This document shows, piece after piece, positions 1 through 9,056 of a stretch of DNA of 64,000 nucleotides. The notes under the pieces were generated by a model. It was not told where the DNA came from and ran no database searches. It saw nothing but the letters and a program-made list of their open reading frames with translations. The DNA comes from Mycetohabitans rhizoxinica HKI 454 (lineage in GTDB: Bacteria; Pseudomonadota; Gammaproteobacteria; Burkholderiales; Burkholderiaceae): contig NC_014722.1 of assembly GCF_000198775.1 (NCBI RefSeq), forward strand, positions 113,372 to 177,371, in the 5' to 3' direction. How positions within the stretch are numbered: the stretch's first letter is position 1; every line of letters starts with the position of its first letter. The position numbers and the translations under genes are program-made.

Positions 1-583
1 TGAACAAGACCGACGTCAACGTATTACGTGGCTGTCCGGGAACAGACGCATTCCCATCAAACGCTTCGGATAGCCTCGGGCGTGGCATATGTCGGTCAAA
101 ATTACCCATCACTCATGCCGCGTCAATGAATGCTGCGTTGTTTTTACCGATTCAGGCATACCGATTTGATTCGAGGTCCGCAACGTTGCATCGGGATAGC
201 CGGGCTGTGGCAAAATCAGGCACTTTCTACTCTGCTCGTGTTTGCCCAGGCAGCCAATCCGGCTTGTCTGGCATCGCGCGGGGCGCGTCGCTATAAAACG
301 ATCTGCGATGCAACGGCGGGCGCGCCTGTCAGTCGAAACAGTCATCACCTTTGCAAAATGTGCTCGACCGGTCATATCAGGCTGCGCACTTTCTTCAGGC
401 CGCAGTGTTTTGATGCGGTGTCCGCACGGGGTGATATCGCTACGCATGCCGCTCGGCGGCCACGCGCAAACCGGCGACGATCGTAGATAATGAGCCAGCC
501 TTAAGCGCTGGTGGTGCGCAACGACTGTCACCTAGGCAAATACTTGCAGAAACGCTGGATACTTGACAGGAGAAGGCATCACG
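1..583. other. No recognisable gene
   Basis: This stretch precedes the antiporter gene. Short open frames exist on both strands, but none resembles a known protein or has a convincing ribosome binding site. I see no RNA gene, repeat or terminator in it. It may be decayed sequence. Confidence 0.5.
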
Positions 584-1786
584 ATGAAGTCGGCGTTTTC
601 TTTTTTCCCGAGCTGGCCGTTAGTTCCCGACGCGGTTTTCTACGCCGGACTCATCTTGCTGGTCGCCGGGTTGTGCGGCGAAGCCTGTTGGCGGGCGTTT
701 CGCTTACCGCGCATTACCGGCTATGCGATCATCGGCCTGGTGGCTTCGGGCACCGGCGCACATGCGATTGATGAGACATTGGGTTTTTCGACTCGCTTGT
801 TGATGGACGTGGCACTCGGGCTATTGCTGTTCGAACTCGGCAGCCGCGTCGACTTGCGCTGGTTGCGCAAGAATCCATGGCTGATCGTATCGAGTCTGGC
901 CGAGGGCGCGTTGACGTTCATCACGGTGCTTGGCGCATTGCTGTTCTTGAAGATGCCGGTCGTCGAGGCCACCGTGCTGGCGGCTATCGCGATCGCGACT
1001 TCGCCTGCGATGGTAATCCAGCTCAAGACCGAACTGCGCGCTCAGGGGCAGGTCACGCAGCGGTTGCTGACCCTCGCGGCACTGAACAGTATGTACGCTG
1101 TCGTCTTGGTGAAGCTCGTGTCCGGCTGGCTGCACCAGGAGTATTACGGCAACGCGTTCGCCACAATTGTGCAGCCGATCTACTTGATCGCCGGCTCGTC
1201 GGTGCTGGCCTATGGGCTCGCGCGCAGTTGTAATTTTCTGTACCGGCGCATCGGCTTGCAAGACGAGCATTCGTTTGTTGCGGTTTTTGGCCTGGTGCTG
1301 CTGGCGATCGCCATCGCGCATTTGTTCAAGCTGTCCACGGTCTTGGCCTTGCTTGCGGCGGGGATCATCTTTAAGAACCTGGATGAGCGCCCGCAACTGT
1401 GGCCCGAGCATTTCGGCAGCGCCGGCTGGCTGCTAACCGTGATCCTGTTTGTGTTGACGCTGCTCAGCTTCCAATGGTCGCAGATCGCGATGGGTGGATT
1501 GGCTGCGCTTGTGTTGATCGTCGCGCGCTTTGTCGCCAAGCTCGTGGGTGTACTGGCATTTGCCAAGCCCAGCGGTATCGACCTGCGTCAAGGCACTGCG
1601 CTGGGCGTGTCGCTTGCGCCGATGTCCGCGCTCGCGTACTTGCTGATGGACGACACCTATGCGTTGTATCCTGACTTCGACCCCGCGTTTCGAGCCGTGC
1701 TGATGTGCTCGATTGTCATGCTGCAACTGACTGCGCCACTGCTCGTGTATTGGGGGCTGGCGCGCGCGGGCGAACGGCGTCAATGA
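584..1786 (+). CDS. Cation:proton antiporter (CPA2/KefB-like membrane domain)
   Basis: A polytopic inner-membrane protein of 400 residues with about 11-12 hydrophobic segments and no long soluble domain. The repeated membrane pattern, with a glycine-rich segment ([14 protein letters not shown]) near the N-terminus and [12 protein letters not shown] after it, is typical of monovalent cation:proton antiporter family 2. The KefB/KefC C-terminal RCK/TrkA domain is absent, so this is a short form. I chose the ATG at 584 because AGGAGA lies 10 bases upstream; an in-frame TTG at 563 has no such site. The transported ion cannot be read from the sequence. The next gene follows after 76 bases on the same strand. 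Confidence 0.8.
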   Translation: MKSAFSFFPSWPLVPDAVFYAGLILLVAGLCGEACWRAFRLPRITGYAIIGLVASGTGAHAIDETLGFSTRLLMDVALGLLLFELGSRVDLRWLRKNPWLIVSSLAEGALTFITVLGALLFLKMPVVEATVLAAIAIATSPAMVIQLKTELRAQGQVTQRLLTLAALNSMYAVVLVKLVSGWLHQEYYGNAFATIVQPIYLIAGSSVLAYGLARSCNFLYRRIGLQDEHSFVAVFGLVLLAIAIAHLFKLSTVLALLAAGIIFKNLDERPQLWPEHFGSAGWLLTVILFVLTLLSFQWSQIAMGGLAALVLIVARFVAKLVGVLAFAKPSGIDLRQGTALGVSLAPMSALAYLLMDDTYALYPDFDPAFRAVLMCSIVMLQLTAPLLVYWGLARAGERRQ

Positions 1787-1862
1787 CGATCGGCGCAGCT
1801 GCAACTCACGGCTGCGGCCAGGTGGACAACAAGCACAATCGAAGCATCCAGAGGCGTTGATC

Positions 1863-2978
1863 ATGGCACTCGAACCCTTCATTAATTCGGAACCGTTCAC
1901 GTTCGGCGTCGAGTTGGAGATCCAGGTCGTCAATACGCACGACTATGACCTGACCAAGGCCGCATCCGACCTGATGCGGCTGATCAAGGTCCAAAAGGCC
2001 CCGGGCGCGGTCACACCCGAGATCACTGAAAGCATGATCGAACTGTCGACCGGCATTTGCCACTCCCATGCACAAGCGCTGGACGAGCTTCGCGTGATCC
2101 GTGACATGCTGGTTTCTGCGGCCGATCAACTCAATGTCGGGCTATGCGGCGGCGGCACGCATGCCTTCCAGCAATGGAACGAGCGGCAGATCTTCGACAT
2201 GCCGCGGTTCCAGTACCTATCGGAACTGTACGGTTATCTGGCCAAGCAATTCACCGTGTTCGGCCAGCATGTGCACGTCGGCTGCCCGGACGCGGACAGT
2301 GCATTGTTTCTACTGCATTCAATGTCGCGGTACATTCCACATTTCATCGCGTTGTCGGCCTCATCGCCGTACGTGCAGGGCGTGGACACGGGATTTCATT
2401 CGGCGCGGCTCAATTCAGTATTTGCCTTTCCACTCTCGGGCCGCGCGCCGTACGAGCTGACCTGGGAAGGTTTCGAGACGTATTTCTCGAAAATGGTCAG
2501 CACCGGCGTGGTGAACAGCATGAAGGACTTCTACTGGGACATCCGGCCGAAGCCCGGCTACGGTACCATTGAGGTGCGCGTGATGGATACGCCGCTGTCC
2601 ATCGATCGGGCTGCAGCAATTGCGGCGTATATCCAGGCGCTTGCGCGTTACTTACTGCTCGATCGGCCGCTGACGCTGTCCGAGGACGACTATCTCGTCT
2701 ATACGTTCAACCGTTTTGAGGCATGCCGTTTCGGACTTTCCGGTGTGCTTGTCAATCCACAGACCCGTGAGCGGCGCACGATCGGTGAAGATATCCTGAC
2801 AACGCTCGCCGCACTAGAGCCGCATGCACGCGCGCTGGGCTCGATCGACGCGCTGACTGACATCGAGCGAATCGCGCGAGGCGGCGAAAACGATGCAACG
2901 TGGCTGCGCAACGTCTTCGAGCAGGAACAGTCGCTGCCCGAAGTGGTGCGGCAGCAGACGTTGCGCTGGCGGGGCTGA
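1863..2978 (+). CDS. YbdK-type carboxylate-amine ligase (GCS2 family)
   Basis: A soluble 371-residue ATP-dependent ligase of the glutamate-cysteine ligase 2 family. The N-terminus shows the family signature [12 protein letters not shown], followed by the metal/nucleotide-binding style motifs FGQHVHVGC and GTIEVRVMD. Members ligate a carboxylate to an amine; E. coli YbdK has weak glutamate-cysteine ligase activity, so the true substrate is uncertain. The ATG at 1863 is preferred over the in-frame TTG at 1857 because it begins the conserved MALEPF start. The length is normal for the family and the frame is intact. It may be cotranscribed with the antiporter upstream. Confidence 0.85.
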   Translation: MALEPFINSEPFTFGVELEIQVVNTHDYDLTKAASDLMRLIKVQKAPGAVTPEITESMIELSTGICHSHAQALDELRVIRDMLVSAADQLNVGLCGGGTHAFQQWNERQIFDMPRFQYLSELYGYLAKQFTVFGQHVHVGCPDADSALFLLHSMSRYIPHFIALSASSPYVQGVDTGFHSARLNSVFAFPLSGRAPYELTWEGFETYFSKMVSTGVVNSMKDFYWDIRPKPGYGTIEVRVMDTPLSIDRAAAIAAYIQALARYLLLDRPLTLSEDDYLVYTFNRFEACRFGLSGVLVNPQTRERRTIGEDILTTLAALEPHARALGSIDALTDIERIARGGENDATWLRNVFEQEQSLPEVVRQQTLRWRG

Positions 2979-3682
2979 CACATCACCGCGTTACCTTTAC
3001 ATCGCTGCGTTGCCGTTATCGCTGTGTCGGCAATTGTTTCGCAATCCCGGCTGTATGGCGCGTGGTGGTCACGCCCGGATCGACTTGCTGAATAACGAAT
3101 AGCCCCACGGAAACTCGGCGATTTATTGTTGTCCGCCATTATATGTAGGCGTCCGGAAAGCTTGGTAAACGTTGGAAATGTTCGCGCTTAACACTGTAGT
3201 CAACTCGATTCGACATCCTCACCAGGATGATTAGTATTGTTGTATACAACAGTAATAGTCGTTAACAAAGGTGTGCCCGCAGCGTGGAAAACCACAAAAA
3301 ACAACATTATATCAATGCGTTACGAAAATAATAACAATAGGAATGACGGTGTTGCCACGGTGGATCGCGATGAACAAATGTTGGCTTGCTACTATCGTCG
3401 GGCACTTGTGCAGAATCGATGCACCGTGATCAACGCCGTTTTTCCACTGGATTATCCACAGTTTATGTCCGCGCGCGACATGACCTATCATCCAGGCTCG
3501 CATAGAATGGACACGCCGACCCGGTAACGTGGCCATCGGAACATCGTGGTACGAAATTTTATTGTCGGCGTCCTGGCGCACGGCAGCGCTGCGCCGGCAG
3601 TGAACCGGACGGCGGGAGCCGCAGTGTATCGCTGCAAGTTCCCGTCTTTATATTTATCTTGGATGGATTGCAAAACACGACT
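2979..3682. other. Long intergenic region, AT-rich in part
   Basis: About 700 bases without a convincing gene. It contains a perfect 14-bp palindrome at 3238-3251, a stretch of lower GC around 3230-3360 and one consensus DnaA box (TTATCCACA) at 3452-3460. An open frame at 3237-3527 has no family resemblance and no good start site. The region probably holds regulatory sequence for the MarR gene downstream or decayed DNA. Confidence 0.5.
3238..3251. promoter_or_regulatory. Perfect 14-bp palindrome, possible operator
   Basis: TGTTGTATACAACA is its own reverse complement. Its core TTGTATACAA resembles sites bound by GntR-family regulators of the FadR/VanR type. No GntR gene is in the window, so the binding protein is unknown and the operator role is inferred. 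Confidence 0.35.
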
Positions 3683-4328
3683 ATGAGCGAAGGGGTCTAC
3701 GGCGATAGGGTAACCGGTCGAATTACCCATGGGTTGCTGCGGCTGAGTACGGCAATGCGCAGCCAGGCTTGGGGCTGGGCAGAAGGCGCGGGGTCTGACG
3801 CCAACCCAGGGAGAAATCCTGGTGTTGCTGATGCAGCGTAAGGGACCGATGCGTCTGGGCGAGATCGCGCGTGAGACGGCATTGACACCGGCCACCACCA
3901 GCGATGCGGTCAGTACCCTAGAGAGTAAGGGCTTGGTCGAGAAGCGCCGCGCGCTGGACGATGGGCGGGCGCTCGCGGTGCGTCTGAGTGCGCGTGGCAA
4001 GACGGCTGCCAAGAAGGCATTGCAATGGCCCGACTTCATCGGGCATGCGCTCGGTGTGCTGCGCCCGGAGGAGCAATCGCACTTCTATCGCTCGTTGTTG
4101 AAGATGATCTGGCAGATGCAGGAGAAGGACCATATTCCGCGTCATCGGATGTGTGTCTCATGTACTCATTTTGGGCCGAGCAAAACTCCGAAGAAGACAC
4201 CGCACCGGTGCGAGTTGCTCGATCTGTCAATGGGCGACACCGATCTGCGGCTCGATTGTTCGGTCTTCGAAGAAGCTGACGTACCCACACAAAAGAGAAC
4301 CTGGAAGATCTTCTCGCAAGCCGCCTGA
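3683..4328 (+). pseudogene. MarR-family regulator, frameshifted in a G run
   Basis: The N-terminal 36 or so residues (MSEGVYGDRVTGRITHGLL) read in one frame and the rest in another. Dropping one G from the GGGG run at 3790-3793 joins them into a continuous protein passing through LTPTQGEILVLLMQRK. The middle is a winged-helix MarR domain with a recognition helix (ALTPATTSDAVSTLESKGLVEKR) and a basic wing. The C-terminal extension holds a CVSC pair plus further cysteines near the end, which may bind metal or sense redox. The break removes the first dimerisation helix, so the gene is either dead or carries a sequencing error. Its neighbour, an OYE-family gene, is also broken; MarR-OYE pairs are common redox modules. 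Confidence 0.75.
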
Positions 4329-4470
4329 GGGCGGGCACCGCCATGTCGTGGCCGCAGCGTCTGGCGCCAGGCATGGCGAGGGCCGGGCGCGCGGCGCGTT
4401 GCAGCCGGCGCGCGGCCTGCCCCTATACTATGCTCATGCACAGTGTGCCACTACCTGGAATCGTGCCGCG

Positions 4471-4726
4471 ATGAACGTCCTCTTTTCTCCGTTCCGACTG
4501 CGCGATGTGATGCTTGCGAACCGGATCGTCATCTTGTCGATGTGCCAGTATTCAGCGTCGCAGGGCCGGGCTACGGACTGGCACACGATCCATGGGCTAA
4601 CTGGCGTTGTCCAGGGCCGGCATGCTAGGCATCGGCGAGGCGAGCGTGGTGGAACCGGCCGGCCGCATCACGCCGGCAGACCTCGGACTGTGGGACATGC
4701 GCAGCACGGCTCGTTGGTGCGATCCT
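4471..4726 (+). pseudogene. Old Yellow Enzyme (NADH:flavin oxidoreductase) N-terminal remnant
   Basis: The start (MNVLFSPFRLRDVMLANRIV, then SMCQYSA and GRATDW) is the canonical N-terminus of YqjM/NamA-type ene-reductases. Near 4607 the frame shifts, and the next piece (EPAGRITPADLGLWD) continues the same family. After about 4726 nothing recognisable remains, so most of the (beta/alpha)8 barrel has been deleted. Intact members are about 360-370 residues. The wrongly placed residues in the first segment (ILSMCQYS instead of the usual VSPMCQYS) also suggest decay. The upstream MarR gene is broken as well. Confidence 0.8.
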
Positions 4727-4820
4727 CGATGCATTCGATGCGTGCCCGCGTTGAACAGCGCAATGGTGTACGTGTACGATGCGCAGTTTCACAGTTGATT
4801 CTTCGGGAAGGGACGATTCG

Positions 4821-5375
4821 ATGAGTTCACGCAGGATCGCCGTGCGCCGCTCTGGAGTACATGGCAAAGGCGTGTTCGCGACCAGCAAGATTGCGCCGGG
4901 CGAGCAGCTGATCGAATATAAAGGAGAGCGCATTTCCTGGAAGGAAGCGCTGCGTCGTCATCCGCACGATCCTGAGCAGCCAAACCACACATTTTATTTC
5001 GCGTTGGATGACGGCACAGTGATCGATGGCAAGGTCGACGGCAACAGTGCGCGCTGGATCAATCATTCGTGTGCGCCGAACTGCGAAGCGCAGGAGATCG
5101 ACGGGCGCGTATTCATCCATGCAATCCGCACGATCGAGCCGGATGAGGAGTTGTTCTACGACTATGGGCTGGTCATCGACGCGCGGCTGACAAAGAAGCT
5201 GAAAAAGGAATATGAGTGCCGGTGCGGCGCAAAGAAGTGCCGTGGCACGATGCTCGCATCCTCATCGCCGGTGCCCGGCAGCGGTAAGAAGCCGCGTGCC
5301 GCCAGCGGCGACGCGAAGCCGCGTAACGGCAGTCGCCAGCGCGGCGATTCGGCCTCGGCGAAGAAAAAGCGCTGA
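4821..5375 (+). CDS. SET-domain protein-lysine methyltransferase
   Basis: A 184-residue soluble protein. Residues 5-120 form a SET domain with the N-terminal GVHGKGVFA motif, the SAM/pseudoknot motif WINHSCAPNCEA (79-90) and DEELFYDYG (108-116). A post-SET motif follows (ECRCGAKKCRG, about 132-142), whose cysteines would bind zinc together with Cys84. These are all the parts needed for SAM-dependent lysine methylation. The last 40 residues are a basic, low-complexity Lys/Ser/Gly tail that could bind nucleic acid. The ATG at 4821 follows a GGAAGGGA Shine-Dalgarno. The substrate is unknown. Related genes are known in Burkholderia, and the neighbours give no functional hint. Confidence 0.85.
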   Translation: MSSRRIAVRRSGVHGKGVFATSKIAPGEQLIEYKGERISWKEALRRHPHDPEQPNHTFYFALDDGTVIDGKVDGNSARWINHSCAPNCEAQEIDGRVFIHAIRTIEPDEELFYDYGLVIDARLTKKLKKEYECRCGAKKCRGTMLASSSPVPGSGKKPRAASGDAKPRNGSRQRGDSASAKKKR

Positions 5376-5379
5376 ACGC

Positions 5380-5401
5380 GGCCCGCCCGCGACGGCGGGC
5401 C
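5380..5401. terminator. GC hairpin between convergent genes
   Basis: An 8-bp perfect stem (GGCCCGCC / GGCGGGCC) with a 6-base loop lies between the end of the SET gene and the end of the convergent histidine kinase gene. It has no T tract, so it is a weak or factor-assisted bidirectional terminator at best. Confidence 0.45.
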
Positions 5402-5429
5402 AGGTTACATTCGTAGGCCGCGCCGGGGC

Positions 5430-6956
5430 TCAGTGGGCTGGCTCTAGCAGCGCGTTATCGTGTCCAGGCTTGTGCGACGAAGGCAGCGGCAGGCGCACGA
5501 TGAATCGCGCTCCGCCGTCTGGCGCATCTTCATAGTGCACCGAGCCACCGTGCAGCGCGATGATGTCTCGTACGATGGCCAGCCCAAGGCCCGCGCCCGT
5601 CGGCCCTTCGCTGCCGGTCTGTGCGTCGCCGCGGAAAAAGCGCTTGAACAGGTCGGCATGCAGCGCCTTCGGCACACCGGGGCCGTTATCCTCGACAACC
5701 ACTTCCGCCCAGCCGCGCAGGTCGGTGGGTTCGACGGCCGCGCTCGCGCGATCGTCAGCCAATCCGGCATCGTGGCACAGGGCATCGACACGGCCGACCG
5801 TGACCGTGACCGTGACGGTGCCGCCGCCGCTGGGCCGCGTCGGTGGGACATATTTAAGCGCGTTATCAATTAAGTTGCCGATGACTTCGCGTAGCAGCAC
5901 CGGATTGCCTCGCACGATCAGCGGTTTGCCATCCGGTGGCGGATCGGAGTGAAAGCCTAGATCCAGCTGCGCGGCCAGCGCCCGGGGCACCCATTCCGCG
6001 CCAGTGTCGAACGCAAGCTCGGTCAGGTCGATGTCGACGAATCGCGCGTTTTGCTCCTCCGGTTCCGCACGGGCCAACGACAACAATTGGTTAGATAGGC
6101 GCACTGCGCGGTCCGCTGAGGTGCGCAGCTCGTGTAGCGCAAGCCGCAACGTCGTGTTGTCCTTGGCCACGCTGGCCTGTTCGGCATGCAGCTTGACTGC
6201 GGTCAACGGCGTGCGCAGTTGGTGCGCGGCATCGGCAATGAACTTGCGCTGTGCGTCCAGTGCCGCCTTCAACCGATCGAGTAGTGCGTTCAGTGCACGG
6301 GTCAACGGGCGGATTTCCAGTGGCACATGCGTTTCGTCTACGGGCTCCAGCGATCGGTGCGTCTGGCGGTTCAGCGAGTCAGCCAGGTCAGTGAGCGGAT
6401 TCAACTGCTGGTTGACCACGCGCCATACGATTGCCCAGCCGGCGAATAGCAAAATCAGCAGCGGCATCATGATCGCGACAAGGAATTCAGCGGCGATCTG
6501 GTAGCCGTGTGTGACGTGCTGGCCCACCTCGATGATGATTGCATCGCCGTTCACCTGTTCGACCCGGACTTGGGCCACCCGCACCAGGCTGTCGCCATAG
6601 CGGGCATCGAACACGTACGCGTAGCGCATGTGGCGCACCCGCGTGCCGTGCAGCGGCAATGCCGGGTCGCCGGCGATCAGCTGGTTGCCGCGGCTCACAC
6701 GGTAGATCAACTGCTGTGCCGGATCGGAAAACATCGCATGCGTGAGCGGTGGCACGGTCCGCGGCGCGTCCGGTCCGGACAGCTCGACCTGCCGTCCAAT
6801 GGCGCTGGCCAGATCGACCATCGAGCGGTCAACGACCCGCTCGGTGTATTCCCACGCGAGCCAGTACGCGATGAGTCCGCTCATCAACGCCAGCATCGAC
6901 AATGGCGCCGCCAGCTTGCGCAGCAGCGAGCGACGCAGACTCTTGGCAGGGGTCAC
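5430..6956 (-). CDS. Sensor histidine kinase (TctE/QseC-like)
   Basis: A 508-residue inner-membrane kinase. It has a transmembrane segment at about 15-33, a periplasmic sensor region to about 153, and a second membrane segment at 157-180. A HAMP-like linker follows, then the dimerisation/phosphoacceptor box DAAHQLRTPLT with His245. The ATP-binding domain has the N box (NLIDNALKY), the DNGPGVP box and GAGLGLAIV. A poorly conserved insertion between N and G1 boxes contains a Thr-Val repeat encoded by a GACCGT tandem repeat (5796-5820). The start overlaps the stop of the response regulator gene by 4 bases, so the two are translationally coupled. The signal is unknown; TctE relatives sense tricarboxylates. 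Confidence 0.9.
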   Translation of the reverse strand: MTPAKSLRRSLLRKLAAPLSMLALMSGLIAYWLAWEYTERVVDRSMVDLASAIGRQVELSGPDAPRTVPPLTHAMFSDPAQQLIYRVSRGNQLIAGDPALPLHGTRVRHMRYAYVFDARYGDSLVRVAQVRVEQVNGDAIIIEVGQHVTHGYQIAAEFLVAIMMPLLILLFAGWAIVWRVVNQQLNPLTDLADSLNRQTHRSLEPVDETHVPLEIRPLTRALNALLDRLKAALDAQRKFIADAAHQLRTPLTAVKLHAEQASVAKDNTTLRLALHELRTSADRAVRLSNQLLSLARAEPEEQNARFVDIDLTELAFDTGAEWVPRALAAQLDLGFHSDPPPDGKPLIVRGNPVLLREVIGNLIDNALKYVPPTRPSGGGTVTVTVTVGRVDALCHDAGLADDRASAAVEPTDLRGWAEVVVEDNGPGVPKALHADLFKRFFRGDAQTGSEGPTGAGLGLAIVRDIIALHGGSVHYEDAPDGGARFIVRLPLPSSHKPGHDNALLEPAH

Positions 6957-7639
6957 GAGTTTTGGCGGATTTCCTGAAGCAGGTAGCCGAAGCCGCGCAC
7001 GGTCACGATTTCAACGCGGCAATGCTCGAGCTTCTTGCGTACGCGGTGCACATAGACCTCGATCGCCGTGTCGCCGAGGTCACCGCCGAAGTGCGTCAGA
7101 TGATCCTGCAACTGCGCCTTGCTGACCACGCGCCCGTGACGCAACAGCAGCATCTCGAGTACCGCGAACTCGCGCGGCGACAACTCGAGCGGCTTGTCAT
7201 CGTTGAAGATGCGCCGATCGACGCCGGATAGCCGCAGTCCGCCAAGGCTCACTTCCGGGCGCGGCATGTCGCCATGCGATCCGCTGCGGCGCATAATTGC
7301 ACGGATCCGGGCCTCGAGTTCGGCCGGCTCGAACGGTTTGATCATGTAGTCGTCGGCGCCGCTGTTCAAGCCCTGCACGCGATCGTTCAATTCGTCGCGG
7401 GCAGTCAGCACGATGACCGGCGTATGGCGATTCGCCTGCCTGAATCGCGCCAGCAACGTCATGCCGTCGATGCCCGGCAAACCGAGGTCGAGGATCACGA
7501 GTTCATGCCGGTTCTGCGTCAAGGCCTGTTCCGCAAAAATGCCGTCGTGGACCATGTCCACCGTGAAGCCCGCCTGCTCTAGGCTACTCTGGATACCCCG
7601 TGCGATGGGGCGGTCATCTTCGATCAGGAGAAGTCGCAT
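6953..7639 (-). CDS. OmpR-family response regulator (TctD/QseB-like)
   Basis: A 228-residue regulator. The N-terminal receiver domain has the acidic pocket (Glu7, Asp8, Asp9), the phosphoacceptor Asp51 in VILDLGLPG, the switch Thr and the conserved Lys in YMIKPF. The C-terminal winged-helix domain (about 130-222) is of the OmpR/PhoB type, with ELSPREFAVLEMLL and IEVYVHRVRKKLE. It is the partner of the histidine kinase encoded immediately downstream, overlapping by 4 bases. The target genes cannot be told from this window. Confidence 0.92.
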   Translation of the reverse strand: MRLLLIEDDRPIARGIQSSLEQAGFTVDMVHDGIFAEQALTQNRHELVILDLGLPGIDGMTLLARFRQANRHTPVIVLTARDELNDRVQGLNSGADDYMIKPFEPAELEARIRAIMRRSGSHGDMPRPEVSLGGLRLSGVDRRIFNDDKPLELSPREFAVLEMLLLRHGRVVSKAQLQDHLTHFGGDLGDTAIEVYVHRVRKKLEHCRVEIVTVRGFGYLLQEIRQNS

Positions 7640-7714
7640 GGAAGTCGCTCAAGTACAATGGGTTGGACCGCCTGCCGGGGCGACAACGCCCCACGTTTTG
7701 CACAAGGGCCCGTG

Positions 7715-7936
7715 ATGTCCAATATCTCGATTCACGAACTAGAAGCTGCAATCAACTACTGGCGTGCTCGCTCGCCGTCCACCGGCGATGAATTGCGCCT
7801 GGGCAACGAGGCGAGCGCGCTATCGAAACCTTATGCGCTTTTGATTGTAACGCGTCAGCACGCCATTCCGGAGGACGCGCTAGAGCCCGCGGCACGCGAT
7901 GCGTGGCAGGCTTACATACGGCTGAACGGGCGCTAA
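7715..7936 (+). CDS. DUF3717 domain small protein
   Basis: A 73-residue soluble protein beginning MSNISIHELEAAINYWRARS, which I recognise as the DUF3717 family found in Burkholderia and relatives. The function is unknown. The ATG at 7715 was chosen over an in-frame start at 7658 because the conserved sequence begins there. It runs divergently from the response regulator, with about 75 bases between the two starts that must hold both promoters. Confidence 0.75.
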   Translation: MSNISIHELEAAINYWRARSPSTGDELRLGNEASALSKPYALLIVTRQHAIPEDALEPAARDAWQAYIRLNGR

Positions 7937-7967
7937 CATTCATGAAAGGCAGGGCCCGCGCGAGCTT

Positions 7968-8270
7968 TCAACAGCATGACGCGTCGGCGATTGAATCGAT
8001 GAACCTGGCCAGTTCGATGTCGCGTGGGGTGATGCCGCCTGCTTCATGCGTGGCCAGCGTAATTTCGACCCGATTGTAGACATTGGACCATTCCGGGTGA
8101 TGGTTCATTTCCTGTGCCTTAATCGCCACACGGGTCATGAAGCCGAACGCCGCGTTGAAGTCGGCGAACTGCAACTGGCGCCGAATCGCGTCGCGGCCGC
8201 TGACCGGCTGCCACGCGGGCAATGTCGAGCCGAGCTTTGCGCGCTCGTCGGTGCTGAGTTTCTGGATCAT
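7968..8270 (-). CDS. phhB: Pterin-4a-carbinolamine dehydratase
   Basis: A 100-residue cytosolic enzyme that dehydrates 4a-hydroxytetrahydrobiopterin, recycling the pterin cofactor of aromatic amino acid hydroxylases. The catalytic signature [17 protein letters not shown], with its paired histidines, is intact, as is the length. No phenylalanine hydroxylase gene (phhA) is next to it. Its start overlaps the stop of the CYTH gene by 4 bases, so both are probably made from one transcript. Confidence 0.92.
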   Translation of the reverse strand: MIQKLSTDERAKLGSTLPAWQPVSGRDAIRRQLQFADFNAAFGFMTRVAIKAQEMNHHPEWSNVYNRVEITLATHEAGGITPRDIELARFIDSIADASCC

Positions 8271-8794
8271 GTCGTCACTTGTTCCTGCAGTAGATCAACA
8301 TAGGCATGCGGCACGAGGTCTGTGTCGGAGACACCCAGCTTGCTGAAGATATCGAGTGCTTCCGCCTCACCGATCGCTTCCTCGTCATCCTGCGCGAGCA
8401 CGACTTCAAGCTCGACAAAATCACCCAGGCCGTCGACGCGATCCAGGTGGATCCGGGTGCGGCCGGCCAGGTAGACGGTGCGCTCCTTCGTGACGATGCC
8501 GCGCGTGCCCAGTGCCGCAGCCAGTAGCGCATGCGTGGCGTGCGGATTCGCGACCGGACAGCGCTGGTAGAACGACACCTTTGGGCCATCGCGGTCATCG
8601 CGCTGGTAGAAGATTAACTCGGCTGGCGTGCCATCCTCGAACTGCCGTAGTTTCAGTCTGCCACGCGGCACATCGTAGAAGTGATCCTGCTGGCGGTACA
8701 CCAGGGGGGCGTCGCCGCTAGCGAGCGCCGCCGCGCGCTCGCGCAGCGCGTCGATGTTCGGAACCCGGGCCTTGATCTCGATGTTGCGTGCCAT
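8267..8794 (-). CDS. CYTH-domain protein (class IV adenylate cyclase-like)
   Basis: A 175-residue soluble CYTH/triphosphate-tunnel protein. The N-terminal [10 protein letters not shown] corresponds to the ExK metal-binding strand. Other tunnel strands follow ([42 protein letters not shown]). Class IV adenylate cyclases, thiamine triphosphatases and inorganic triphosphatases share this fold, so making cAMP is only one possibility. The ATG at 8794 is preceded on its strand by GGAGAG and matches the conserved start; a longer frame to 8857 exists but is not needed. It is coupled to phhB downstream. Confidence 0.8.
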   Translation of the reverse strand: MARNIEIKARVPNIDALRERAAALASGDAPLVYRQQDHFYDVPRGRLKLRQFEDGTPAELIFYQRDDRDGPKVSFYQRCPVANPHATHALLAAALGTRGIVTKERTVYLAGRTRIHLDRVDGLGDFVELEVVLAQDDEEAIGEAEALDIFSKLGVSDTDLVPHAYVDLLQEQVTT

Positions 8795-9056
8795 TGATCT
8801 CTCCACGACGATGGGTGCGGTAAATGGCCGAACGGCGCCTGCCGCGCGGCTGCTCATGCAGCTTAGCGTATCATCGTGTCATTATGCCGTTGTTGTTCAA
8901 CCAGCCGCAGCGCAGCAGCAATCGCCGGCTCGTGGCGACGTCGGCGAGTAGGACTACATCATTGCGGGGACGGGCACGCCAAGCTGCGTGCTGGTGAACC
9001 GGCTCTCGGCGGATCTGGGCATCCGGTTGGGGGCGAGCAGACGAACCAGACATTAC

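Noticed and set aside
3237..3527. 96-codon plus-strand frame in the long intergenic region
   Set aside because: Asn-rich, no ribosome site and no recognisable family.
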